Shown here piece after piece: positions 44,843 through 53,310 of a stretch of 64,000 nt of DNA (its first letter is position 1; every line of letters begins with the position of its first letter). Location of the stretch: positions 62,001 through 126,000 of the forward strand of contig OZ244849.1 of assembly GCA_965220875.1 (NCBI GenBank), written 5' to 3'. The notes under the pieces were generated by a model. The model was not told the DNA's origin. It worked only from the letters and a program-made list of their open reading frames with translations, and searched no databases. The DNA is from WTFY01 sp965220875. Lineage in GTDB: Bacteria; Pseudomonadota; Gammaproteobacteria; UBA4575. Made by a program: the position numbers and the translations under genes.

Positions 44843-44907
44843 TGCGCATTCTCCCGAGTTCGACTATGAAAGGATTTCAGACAAGCAGGATCAGAAGGTG
44901 TGGGCAG

Positions 44908-45108
44908 TCAGTCGCGCTCATCGAGCCAGGCCATCTGGATCGCCTCAAGGATACGTTCATTGGACCTTTCAGGATCGTCATCAAATTCATCCAGTTCACA
45001 GATCCATTCATGCAGGTCTGTAAAGCGAATATATTGAGGGTCCACGTCCGGATGAGCTTCATCCAGCGCAATGGCAATTTCAAGAGAATCGATCCACTTC
45101 AGGCTCAT
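44908..45108 (-). CDS. iscX: Fe-S assembly protein IscX
   Basis: The 66-residue acidic protein (start MSLKWIDSLEIAIAL, end AIQMAWLDERD) is IscX, which binds IscS and modulates cluster synthesis. It is the last gene of the isc operon, 140 bp after fdx. Confidence 0.93.
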   Translation of the reverse strand: MSLKWIDSLEIAIALDEAHPDVDPQYIRFTDLHEWICELDEFDDDPERSNERILEAIQMAWLDERD

Positions 45109-45248
45109 GATGACCTACCGCAACTCAAACAGATTTCGAAGAAGGACAGCATGGTTCTTTCGACAACCAACCTGACCCGCAGCCATTTGAAAAAGTGGAA
45201 TGTACACGGTATTTGACGTGCATTCAAAGGGTATTTTCTGACGCCGGA

Positions 45249-45587
45249 TCAGTGTCTCTCCGAGACCATGTTGATCGTGTATTTCGGGATTTCAATCACA
45301 AGGTCTTCGTCGCCAATTACGGCCTGGCAGCTGAGGCGGGAATCCGGCTCCAGACCCCATGCCTTGTCCAGATAGTCTTCCTCGTTCTCTTCGGCTTCAT
45401 TGAGTGAATCCAGGCCTTCTCGCACGTACACATGGCATGTGGTGCATGCACAGGATTTCTCACAGGCATGCTCGATTTCAATGCCGTGAGCCAATGCCGT
45501 ATTGCAGATGCTGACTCCGGGCTCGGCTTCGATGGTCATGCCGTCCGGACAGATTTCATCATGTGGAAGAAATGTAATTTTTGGCAT
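45249..45587 (-). CDS. fdx: ISC-type [2Fe-2S] ferredoxin
   Basis: Fdx delivers electrons for cluster assembly. The 112-residue protein has the cysteine ligands in CEKSCACTTCHVYV and the distant cysteine in SRLSCQAVIG, the adrenodoxin-like pattern. It is 12 bp downstream of hscA. Confidence 0.96.
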   Translation of the reverse strand: MPKITFLPHDEICPDGMTIEAEPGVSICNTALAHGIEIEHACEKSCACTTCHVYVREGLDSLNEAEENEEDYLDKAWGLEPDSRLSCQAVIGDEDLVIEIPKYTINMVSERH

Positions 45588-45599
45588 CTTCGCTCTCCC

Positions 45600-47474
45600 T
45601 CACTCAAACTCCTCTACACGGTGGCCGCGCATCACCCGGCGTACGCTTTGATTCATGCGGCGGGCCACGAATGTCTCACTGGCCCGCTCCAGGTCGTCCA
45701 TGGCCTGCTTGATGCGTTCCGGGTCATCCGCTTCACTGACAGCTTCCAGCTCGGACTGGGCACGCATGATATTTGCCCTCTCATCACCGCTCAGCAATTC
45801 CTGGCCATCTTTCTCCAGTGCCGCGCACAATGCCTCAAGTACCCGCTTCGCCTCGACCTGCCTTTCTGCCAGGTTCTTTGCATGCATGTCCTGTTCTGCG
45901 TGTTCGAAAGAATCCCGGAGCATCGTTTCAATTTCCGTGTCCGTGAGCCCGTACGATGGCTTGACCTCGACGCTGGCCGATACACCGCTGGTTTTCTCCT
46001 GCGCGCGTACGCTCAGCAACCCGTCCGCATCCACCTGGAAGGTAACCTTGATGTGTGCCGCACCTGCCACCATGGGGGGAATTCCCGTCAGGTCAAACGT
46101 GGCCAGTGAACGACAATCCTCCACTTTCTCACGCTCACCCTGCAGGACATGAATACGCATTGCCGTCTGGCCGTCCTTGAACGTTGTAAACTCCTGTGCA
46201 CGAGAGACAGGAAGGGGGGTATTCCTTTCAATGATTCTCGAAACCAGGTTACCCATCGTTTCGACTCCCAGGGACAAGGGCAGCACATCGAGCAGAAGCA
46301 CGCTCTCGCCTGAGGCGTTACCCGCCAGGACATCGGCCTGTTGAGCCGCCCCGATGGCCACTACCTTGTCCGGGTCGATTCCCGACAAGGGAGGTCTGCC
46401 AAAAAATTCCTGCACTTCCCTGCGAACATGCGGAATCCGGGTCGAGCCACCAACCAGGATGATGTGCTCAACCTTCGAGGGTTCAACTTCCGCCTCTCGC
46501 AGGGTTTTCCGGCACCATGCAATGGTCTTCCTGACATAGGGTCCGATCAGGTGTTCAAAGCCTTCACGCGTCAACCTGATTTCCTCCCGGATTTCGGTGC
46601 CGTGCTCCAGACGGATCACCGCTTCACTTTCCAGTGACAAAACCTCCTTGGCCTTGCGGGCCTCGGCCAGAACCTTTCGAAGGAGCTGCGGGTCATCCTG
46701 TATATCCAGGCCTGTCTGCTCGAGCACCCATGCAGCAATCTGGCGATCGAAATCGTCACCGCCAAGTGCCGTGTCCCCTCCCGTTGCCAATACTTCGAAT
46801 ACACCCCGGGTCAGTGCGAGGACAGAAACATCAAACGTTCCACCCCCCAGGTCATATACCACCGTCACGCCCTGAGCCTGGCGGTCCAGCCCGTATGCCA
46901 CGGCTGCAGCCGTCGGCTCGTTAAGCAGCCTGAACACGTTCAGGCCAGCCAGCCTGGCGGCGTCCTTCGTTGCCTGGCGTTGTGCGTCATCGAAATACGC
47001 AGGTACGGTAATGACCGCACCGGCAAGCTCTCCCCCCAGACAGCCCTCGGCGCGTGTTCGCAGTGTTTTCAGGATCTCTGCCGAAACTTCCATGGAGGTG
47101 ACCGGACCGGCTGCAGTCAGGATTTGCGGCACCCCGCTATCCCGGTCCGCAAACCGGTATGGAAGGTGGCCCTCCAGGGTGGCAAGATCACTTGCCGAAC
47201 GACCCATCATGCGCTTGACAGAAGCCAGCGTGTTCAGTGGGTCCTGTGTGGCATACCCCAGTGCCTTGGCCCCCACCATGACTTCCCCGTGGTCGGTATA
47301 GCGTACGACAGAAGGAAGTATGTCCATGCCCTCTGCATCATCAAGGGTATCCGCAATGCCGCTGCGTACACTTGCCACCAGTGAATTCGTCGTTCCCAGG
47401 TCGATGCCTGCCGCCAGGCGGTGTTCATGGGGAGAAGTGGACTGACCCGGCTCTGAAATCTGTAAAAGTGCCAT
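45600..47474 (-). CDS. hscA: Fe-S assembly chaperone HscA (Hsp70)
   Basis: HscA binds the LPPVK motif of IscU and releases its cluster with ATP. The 624-residue Hsp70 has AGIDLGTTNSLVA, VYDLGGGTFDVSVL, ILVGGSTRIPHVRREVQEFF and a beta-sandwich substrate domain with a helical lid. Length and neighbours (hscB 6 bp upstream, fdx downstream) separate it from DnaK. Confidence 0.97.
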   Translation of the reverse strand: MALLQISEPGQSTSPHEHRLAAGIDLGTTNSLVASVRSGIADTLDDAEGMDILPSVVRYTDHGEVMVGAKALGYATQDPLNTLASVKRMMGRSASDLATLEGHLPYRFADRDSGVPQILTAAGPVTSMEVSAEILKTLRTRAEGCLGGELAGAVITVPAYFDDAQRQATKDAARLAGLNVFRLLNEPTAAAVAYGLDRQAQGVTVVYDLGGGTFDVSVLALTRGVFEVLATGGDTALGGDDFDRQIAAWVLEQTGLDIQDDPQLLRKVLAEARKAKEVLSLESEAVIRLEHGTEIREEIRLTREGFEHLIGPYVRKTIAWCRKTLREAEVEPSKVEHIILVGGSTRIPHVRREVQEFFGRPPLSGIDPDKVVAIGAAQQADVLAGNASGESVLLLDVLPLSLGVETMGNLVSRIIERNTPLPVSRAQEFTTFKDGQTAMRIHVLQGEREKVEDCRSLATFDLTGIPPMVAGAAHIKVTFQVDADGLLSVRAQEKTSGVSASVEVKPSYGLTDTEIETMLRDSFEHAEQDMHAKNLAERQVEAKRVLEALCAALEKDGQELLSGDERANIMRAQSELEAVSEADDPERIKQAMDDLERASETFVARRMNQSVRRVMRGHRVEEFE

Positions 47475-47480
47475 GTTTCA

Positions 47481-48023
47481 CTACAAAAGCTGATCTTCGA
47501 GTTTCTCTTGCTTTTCCTTGAGTTGACCGGTAAGGCGCTCGTAGAACTGCAGCTTCAATGCCAGATCCTTTGCAGCTTCCATGTTCCCTTGAACAAACTC
47601 TTCGGAGAACCTGGAGATCAGACCCTGCTGCTGCTGCCTGAACTCTACGGCCAGCTCATCAAGGGCCGCTGCCGGGTCCTCGGCCTCATCGACGGCTGCC
47701 ACCTGCTCGTGCAGTTCCATCTGCTGCATCAGGAACCCGGTATCCCTGGAAGTCTCCGTATCGGGATCAAAATCCACATCCCGCAGCTTCAGGAGATACA
47801 GCGCACGCTTCAAGTCACTTTTCAGTACGCTGTACGCTTCATTCACAAATGCTGTCTGCTGCAAGGCAATCCGCTGTTCCTGTCCGCTTTTCCCTGAATA
47901 GCGGTCCGGGTGCAAGACGCTCTGGAATGCCCTGTACCTCGTTACCAGTTCCTTCTGGTCCATGGCAAAGCCTTCGGGAAACCCGAACAACTCGAAATAG
48001 TTTCGAGTGAGATCAATGTCCAT
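47481..48023 (-). CDS. hscB: Fe-S assembly co-chaperone HscB (J-domain)
   Basis: HscB recruits IscU to HscA and stimulates its ATPase. The 180-residue product begins MDIDLTRNYFELFGFP (ATG at 48023; the longer frame to 48104 overlaps iscA and is not homologous). The HPD motif is in FQSVLHPDRYSG, and a C-terminal three-helix bundle follows. Confidence 0.95.
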   Translation of the reverse strand: MDIDLTRNYFELFGFPEGFAMDQKELVTRYRAFQSVLHPDRYSGKSGQEQRIALQQTAFVNEAYSVLKSDLKRALYLLKLRDVDFDPDTETSRDTGFLMQQMELHEQVAAVDEAEDPAAALDELAVEFRQQQQGLISRFSEEFVQGNMEAAKDLALKLQFYERLTGQLKEKQEKLEDQLL

Positions 48024-48073
48024 GACTGATCGAAGCGGTAGATGAAATAACTGGGGAAAGAACAGGACCCGGG

Positions 48074-48397
48074 TCAGACGTTGAAGCTCTCCCCGCACCC
48101 GCAACGGTCTTTTTCGTTCGGGTTCCTGAACTGGAAGCCTTCAGACAATCCCTCGCGTGCGAAATCCAGCTCGGTCCCTTCGAGGTACACCATGCTTTTA
48201 GGATTGATTACCACCCTGACACCCTTGTCTTCGAACACATGGTCTCCTTCGTCTACCTGATCGGCATACTCGATGGTATACGCCATCCCGGAGCAACCTG
48301 TAGCTTTCACGCCCAGGCGTACCCCGATCCCCTTGCCACGCCGTTCAAGGTAGGTCTTTACGTGCTTGGCAGCACTGTCTGTCAGGGAAATAGGCAC
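48074..48397 (-). CDS. iscA: Fe-S assembly protein IscA
   Basis: The 107-residue A-type carrier has the three conserved cysteines in VKATGCSGMAY and DRCGCGESFNV at the C-terminus. It passes clusters, especially [4Fe-4S], to target proteins. It lies 14 bp after iscU. Confidence 0.96.
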   Translation of the reverse strand: MPISLTDSAAKHVKTYLERRGKGIGVRLGVKATGCSGMAYTIEYADQVDEGDHVFEDKGVRVVINPKSMVYLEGTELDFAREGLSEGFQFRNPNEKDRCGCGESFNV

Positions 48398-48411
48398 GTG
48401 TTTTAACTGCC

Positions 48412-48816
48412 TTACACAACTTTCTCTCGAACGACGTCTGCAGACTTGGACTTGAAGTCATCGATGGCTGCCCGGATCGCATCTTCTGCAAGCACTGAAC
48501 AGTGGATCTTCACAGGGGGCAAGGCCAGCTCTTCTGCAATGTCCGTGTTCTTGATTTCAGAAGCCTCGTCGAGGGTCTTGCCCTTGACCCACTCGGTCAG
48601 CAGGCTGGATGAAGCTATGGCAGAGCCACAACCGTAAGTCTTGAACTTAGCATCCTCAATTACACCGTCATCGCTGATCTTGATTTGCAGTTTCATCACA
48701 TCGCCGCATGCCGGTGCGCCTACCATGCCTGTACCGACGGTTTGGTCGTCCTTGTCAAACGACCCTACGTTGCGCGGATTTTCATAGTGGTCCAACACTT
48801 TGTCACTGTATGCCAT
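48412..48816 (-). CDS. iscU: Fe-S cluster scaffold IscU
   Basis: IscU is the scaffold on which clusters are built. The 134-residue product has cysteines in GAPACGDVMKL, KTYGCGSAIASSSLL and ALPPVKIHCSVLAEDAI, the last holding the LPPVK chaperone-binding motif. It begins MAYSDKVLDHYENPRNVGS. It lies between iscS and iscA. Confidence 0.97.
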   Translation of the reverse strand: MAYSDKVLDHYENPRNVGSFDKDDQTVGTGMVGAPACGDVMKLQIKISDDGVIEDAKFKTYGCGSAIASSSLLTEWVKGKTLDEASEIKNTDIAEELALPPVKIHCSVLAEDAIRAAIDDFKSKSADVVREKVV

Positions 48817-48884
48817 GTTAACGTCTCCTGGTGTCTATCCGTGTGAATTAATACTCTACTATTTCTGCTGGCCGCCAGAATCCC

Positions 48885-50108
48885 TCAATGGGCGGCCCAC
48901 TCGACGGTCTTGAGGTCGATGCCTTCCTTGTGCATTTCCCACAAGGGAGAAAGGTCGCGCAACTTGACCACTGAGTCCTTGATCAGTTGAATCGCGTAGT
49001 CGATTTCCTCCGCAGTGGTAAACCGGCCGATTGTAAACCGGATCGAGCTGTGTGCAAGTTCATCGTCACGGCCCAGGGCGCGCAGCACGTAGCTTGGTTC
49101 AAGCGATGCGCTGGTGCATGCCGAACCCGATGACACCGCGATATCCTTGAGGGCCATGATCAGGCTTTCGCCTTCAATAAAGTTAAAACTGACATTGAGA
49201 TTGCCCGGGATCCGCTGCTCGAGGTCTCCGTTGATGTAGATTTCATCCATCTCCCTCAGACCATTCAGCAACCTGTTTCGCAGCATGAAAATGCGCTCGT
49301 TATCCGCAGCCATCTCTTCCCTGGCGATCCGGAATGCCTCGCCCATGCCCACGATCTGGTGTGTCGGCAGGGTGCCGGAGCGCATGCCCCGCTCATGGCC
49401 GCCACCGTGCATCTGGGCCTCAATCCTGACACGCGGCTTTCTGCGCACATACAGGGCCCCGATACCCTTGGGGCCGTACGCCTTGTGGGCCGACAGGCTC
49501 AGGAGGTCAACCTTCATGGCTTCCACGTCGATCGCCACCTTGCCCGGACTTTGTGCGGCATCCACATGGAATATGATCTTGTGCTCCCGGGCAATTTTGC
49601 CAATTGCCTCGATATCCTGTATGACACCGATCTCATTGTTCACATGCATGATCGAAAACAGGATCGTGTCGTCCCGGATTGCAGCCCTAAGATCATCGAG
49701 ATCCAGCAGGCCAGTATCGCGCGGTGCAAGGTAGGTCACCTCGAAGCCCTCGCGCTCCAGCTGCCGGCAGGTATCCAGCACAGCCTTGTGCTCGGTCTTG
49801 CAGGTGATGATGTGCTTGCCTTTTTTCTGGTAAAAGTGTGCAGCGCCTTTTATAGCCAGATTGTCCGATTCAGTAGCTCCACTGGTCCAGACAATCTCCT
49901 TCGGGTCCGCGTTGATGAGTGCGGCCACATTTGCCCTGGCAGTCTCCACTGCCTTTTCCGCATCCCAGCCAAAGCTGTGACTGCGCGAAGCCGGGTTTCC
50001 GTAATTTCCATCCAGTGTCAAACATTCCATCATTGATTCTGCAACCCGTGCATCAACGGGTGTCGTCGCACTGTAATCGAGATATATGGGTAATTTAATG
50101 CCTGTCAT
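48885..50108 (-). CDS. iscS: Cysteine desulfurase IscS
   Basis: IscS takes sulfur from cysteine for Fe-S clusters and thiolated tRNA. From the ATG at 50108 the product is about 407 residues, starting MTGIKLPIYLDYSATTPVD; the frame extends further but without homology. The PLP lysine lies in SLSAHKAYGPKGIGALY and the active cysteine in SSGSACTSASLEPSY. It follows iscR by 34 bp. Confidence 0.97.
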   Translation of the reverse strand: MTGIKLPIYLDYSATTPVDARVAESMMECLTLDGNYGNPASRSHSFGWDAEKAVETARANVAALINADPKEIVWTSGATESDNLAIKGAAHFYQKKGKHIITCKTEHKAVLDTCRQLEREGFEVTYLAPRDTGLLDLDDLRAAIRDDTILFSIMHVNNEIGVIQDIEAIGKIAREHKIIFHVDAAQSPGKVAIDVEAMKVDLLSLSAHKAYGPKGIGALYVRRKPRVRIEAQMHGGGHERGMRSGTLPTHQIVGMGEAFRIAREEMAADNERIFMLRNRLLNGLREMDEIYINGDLEQRIPGNLNVSFNFIEGESLIMALKDIAVSSGSACTSASLEPSYVLRALGRDDELAHSSIRFTIGRFTTAEEIDYAIQLIKDSVVKLRDLSPLWEMHKEGIDLKTVEWAAH

Positions 50109-50142
50109 GGTGTGGTTCCTGCAAATGTATTCATCATGTTTC

Positions 50143-50601
50143 CTATACGATTTCCATCCTGTCAATCCGGCTGTCCTGCCGGTTGGATACCTCCAGCACA
50201 TGCACATCGCTGACCGCCTGTGCCAGACTGATACCTGAAAGGTAACTTCGAATCTGGTTGCTCAGGTTTTCCCACAGGTCATGCGTCAGACAACGCTGGT
50301 GACCCTGGCAGTCTCCGCTGCCCCCACATCGGGTGGTATCCAGGCTTTCGTCCACGGCATCAATGACATCAGCGATGGCGATCTTGGCCGAATCCACCGC
50401 CAGCGAATAGCCGCCCCCGGGACCGCGTGTGCTTTTTACCAGTCCCTGGTCACGCAACGATGCAAACAGCTGCTCCAGGTAGGACAGGGATATGCCCTGT
50501 CTCTGTGCAATTTCTGCCAGCGATACCGGTCCCTTGTCGTGATGCAGCGCAATATCGAACATCGCTGTCACCGCATAACGACCCCGGGTACTGAGTTTCA
50601 C
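50143..50601 (-). CDS. iscR: Fe-S cluster regulator IscR
   Basis: IscR is the Rrf2-family [2Fe-2S] repressor of the isc operon. The 152-residue protein has the winged helix (MKLSTRGRYAVTAMFDIALH) and the three cysteine ligands in TRCGGSGDCQGHQRCLTHDLW. It is the first gene of the isc operon, and a matching binding site lies 57 bp upstream of its start. Confidence 0.96.
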   Translation of the reverse strand: MKLSTRGRYAVTAMFDIALHHDKGPVSLAEIAQRQGISLSYLEQLFASLRDQGLVKSTRGPGGGYSLAVDSAKIAIADVIDAVDESLDTTRCGGSGDCQGHQRCLTHDLWENLSNQIRSYLSGISLAQAVSDVHVLEVSNRQDSRIDRMEIV

Positions 50602-50657
50602 GATACCATGCCCTCTCTGTTCAAGCGTTCCGACCCTTGCCTGCTCAAGTATAACAA

Positions 50658-50682
50658 ATAACCCAGTAATTTAGTCAGGTAT
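50658..50682 (-). promoter_or_regulatory. IscR type-1 binding site in the isc promoter
   Basis: On the minus strand the 25 bases begin ATACCTGACTA and end TACTGGGTTAT, matching the near-palindromic type-1 IscR box (ATA..YGACTA...TAGTCRG.TAT). It overlaps a plausible promoter whose -10 is TATACT about 12 bases downstream. Holo-IscR binding here would give the usual feedback on the isc operon. Confidence 0.7.
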
Positions 50683-50763
50683 ACTAAGGGATAGGTGCAC
50701 TCTATCCCCTTTGGTAGGAGAACCCCGCATCCCCCTGAAGGCCATCAGGCGCATCCCGCCTGT

Positions 50764-51486
50764 TCAGCGTGATGCCGCTTTGCGGGTCGCGCTCAGGATT
50801 CCGCGCAGGATGTTGACTTCTACCTGGGTCAGTCGTGCGCGGTGATACAGGCGTCTGAGTCGCCGCATGAGTTGTCTGGGCTGCTTTGGATCAAGAAACT
50901 CGATTTCCAGCAGCGCGGCCTGGAGATGCTCGAAAAGCAGTTCCAGTTCACCTGAGGCCGCCAGGACATCCCCGGAGCCCGTACTTTCAGGGAACGAGCC
51001 CCCTTGCGGTGCTGCCATGAAGATTTCATAGCAGATCACCTGTACGGCCGCTGCCAGGTTCAATGAACTTACCGAAGGGATAGTGGCTGCATAATGACAC
51101 AGGTCCATTTCCTCATTGGACAGGCCGCTGCTCTCGCGCCCGAATACAATCGCCACCGGACCACGCTCCAACTCATGCCAAACTTGCCTGCCGAGTTCGC
51201 GAGGCGCAATCTGAAGACAGGGCAGACCACGTGTACGGGCACTGGTGCCCGCAACGAAGGTACACTGTCTGACGGCATCACCCAATGATGTGCATACCAG
51301 GGCGCGGTCCAGCACATCGGCGGCATCTGCGGCACGCACCGTCGCCTGGCGGTCCGGAAACTGTTTCGGGTTGACCAGGACCAGGTTTTCAATCCCCATG
51401 GTCTTGGCTGCCCTTGCCACTGCACCAATGTTGCCGGGATGGGACGGTTCCACGAGCACGATGCTGATTTCACCCACGAGATTCAC
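50764..51486 (-). CDS. trmJ: tRNA (cytidine/uridine-2'-O-)-methyltransferase TrmJ
   Basis: TrmJ methylates the ribose at position 32 of tRNA. The product is about 240 residues from a GTG at 51486, chosen because AAGGG lies seven bases upstream and the SPOUT domain begins directly after (ISIVLVEPSHPGNIGAVARA). The longer frame to 51573 would overlap the divergent suhB promoter. Knot motifs IVFGRESSGLSNEEMDLC and PSVSSLNLAAAVQVICYE are clear. The gene is commonly next to iscR and suhB, as here. Confidence 0.93.
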   Translation of the reverse strand: MNLVGEISIVLVEPSHPGNIGAVARAAKTMGIENLVLVNPKQFPDRQATVRAADAADVLDRALVCTSLGDAVRQCTFVAGTSARTRGLPCLQIAPRELGRQVWHELERGPVAIVFGRESSGLSNEEMDLCHYAATIPSVSSLNLAAAVQVICYEIFMAAPQGGSFPESTGSGDVLAASGELELLFEHLQAALLEIEFLDPKQPRQLMRRLRRLYHRARLTQVEVNILRGILSATRKAASR

Positions 51487-51567
51487 AGGACACCCTTGCT
51501 TCGAAACTTGTTCCAAAAATCCGGACACTTTTTGATATGCTTTCCCGGCACGGACCTGCTCAACCTC

Positions 51568-52368
51568 ATGCAACCCACCTTACATACTGCAGTCAACGCC
51601 GCCCGCAAGGCAGGCAACATTGTATCCAGGAACCTGGCCAGGGTGGATTCCCTGTCCAGGCATGCAAAGCAGCGGAACGATTTCGTCACCGAGATCGACC
51701 TTCAGGCCGAGCGCGAGATCATAGGAATGATCCGCCGCGTGTATCCGGATCATCGAATCCTTGCCGAAGAAAGCGGGAGCGACACGGCCAGGGATGAGGC
51801 CAGTGAATACCAGTGGATTATCGACCCGCTCGACGGGACAACGAATTACCTGCATGGTTTTCCGCATTATTCCGTTTCGATCGCCCTGCGCTACCGGAAT
51901 ACCCTGGAGACAGGGGTCATATACGATCCGTTCAGGGGCGAACTATTCTGTGCCAGCCGGGGCCACGGTGCAACCCTGAATGACAGGAAAATCCGGGTGG
52001 CCCAATTGCCGGCGCTGGAAGGATCACTGCTTGGCACCGGGTTTCCGTTCCGGGAAAACCAGGATACCGGTACCTACCTGGCAACCCTGGAAGCGTTCAT
52101 GCTGCGCACCTCGGGCATACGGCGTGCCGGGTCCGCAGCGCTTGACCTGGCCTATGTCGCGGCAGGACGCCTGGACGGGTTCTGGGAATTCGGCCTGAAC
52201 ATATGGGACATCGCAGCCGGCTGTTTGATCATCCAGGAGGCAGGCGGCCTGGTCGGGGATCCGGCCGGCGGCCATACCCACCTGGACTCGGGGGACATCG
52301 TGGCGGCCAATGCAAAGCTGTTCAGGCAGATGCTGAATACGATTCACCAGGCTGTAAAAGACCGCTGA
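51568..52368 (+). CDS. suhB: Inositol-1-monophosphatase family protein SuhB
   Basis: The 266-residue product (ATG at 51568, MQPTLHTAVNAARKAG) is a Mg-dependent phosphatase that also assists rRNA transcription antitermination. The metal site appears as EESGSD, WIIDPLDGTTNYLHGFP and WDIAAGCLIIQEAGG. It is divergent from trmJ and ends immediately next to the convergent secF stop with no spacer. Confidence 0.93.
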   Translation: MQPTLHTAVNAARKAGNIVSRNLARVDSLSRHAKQRNDFVTEIDLQAEREIIGMIRRVYPDHRILAEESGSDTARDEASEYQWIIDPLDGTTNYLHGFPHYSVSIALRYRNTLETGVIYDPFRGELFCASRGHGATLNDRKIRVAQLPALEGSLLGTGFPFRENQDTGTYLATLEAFMLRTSGIRRAGSAALDLAYVAAGRLDGFWEFGLNIWDIAAGCLIIQEAGGLVGDPAGGHTHLDSGDIVAANAKLFRQMLNTIHQAVKDR

Positions 52369-53307
52369 TCATACCTGGCTGCCATCGTCGCTGCCGGCCT
52401 CCCTGGCAACAGGCATCAGATGTTCCTTGCTGACCTTGAGCGCCAGCAGTGAAGTACTCGCGACATAAATGGACGAATACGTTCCGACAATCACCCCGAC
52501 GATCAGTGCTATGGAAAATGCGTGGATCACCTCTCCACCGAACAGGAATAACGCGACCAGCACCAGAAGCGTGGTGATAGAGGTGATCAAGGTTCTCGAG
52601 ATGGTCTGGTTTATCGATTCATTGATCACCTGCACGGGAATATCCTTTCGGGTACGCCTGAAATTCTCGCGTATCCTGTCAAACACCACGATTGTGTCGT
52701 TAAGCGAGTAGCCGATCACCGCCAACAGTGCCGCCAGCACGGTCAGGTCGAATTCGACCTGGGTGAGCGAGAAAAAACCCACTACCAGTATGACGTCGTG
52801 TACCAGAGCGGCGACGGAACCAAGGGAGAAACGCCATTCAAACCGCAACGCAACATAGATCAGGATGCCGACCAGGGCATACAGCATGGCCAGGCCACCC
52901 TTGTCCCGCAACTCGCCCCCGACCTGTGGACCTACAAACTCCACACGTTTCACCTCGGGAGAGCCCGTAGGTTCCAGCGCACGAATGATCCGGTTGCTGA
53001 GCATGGACTTGTCTCGATCGGTATCCAGGACAGGAAGACGGATCAGCACGTCGCGTGTCGTGCCGAAGTGCTGCACGATCGCGTCATCAAGCCCGCTTGC
53101 TGCCAGAGCCTGGCGGACCTTTTCCAGTTCCTTCGATTCAGAATAACCGACCTCGACCAGTGTACCGCCAGTGAAGTCAATCCCCAGGTTCAGTCCGCGT
53201 GCAACCACTGAAATGAGCGAGATCACAATGAGTATGCACGAGATGATCAGGGCCAGCTTTCGCTTTCCCATGAAATCGATGCGCAGCTTGTCTTTCAGAA
53301 TTTGCAT
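52369..53307 (-). CDS. secF: Protein-export membrane protein SecF
   Basis: SecF works with SecD to pull exported proteins using the proton gradient. The 312-residue six-helix protein has NLGIDFTGGTLVEVGYS near the start and the RND-type motifs in YSLNDTIVVFDRIRENFRR and SINQTISRTLITSITTL. It starts three bases after the secD stop. Confidence 0.97.
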   Translation of the reverse strand: MQILKDKLRIDFMGKRKLALIISCILIVISLISVVARGLNLGIDFTGGTLVEVGYSESKELEKVRQALAASGLDDAIVQHFGTTRDVLIRLPVLDTDRDKSMLSNRIIRALEPTGSPEVKRVEFVGPQVGGELRDKGGLAMLYALVGILIYVALRFEWRFSLGSVAALVHDVILVVGFFSLTQVEFDLTVLAALLAVIGYSLNDTIVVFDRIRENFRRTRKDIPVQVINESINQTISRTLITSITTLLVLVALFLFGGEVIHAFSIALIVGVIVGTYSSIYVASTSLLALKVSKEHLMPVAREAGSDDGSQV

Positions 53308-53310
53308 GGT

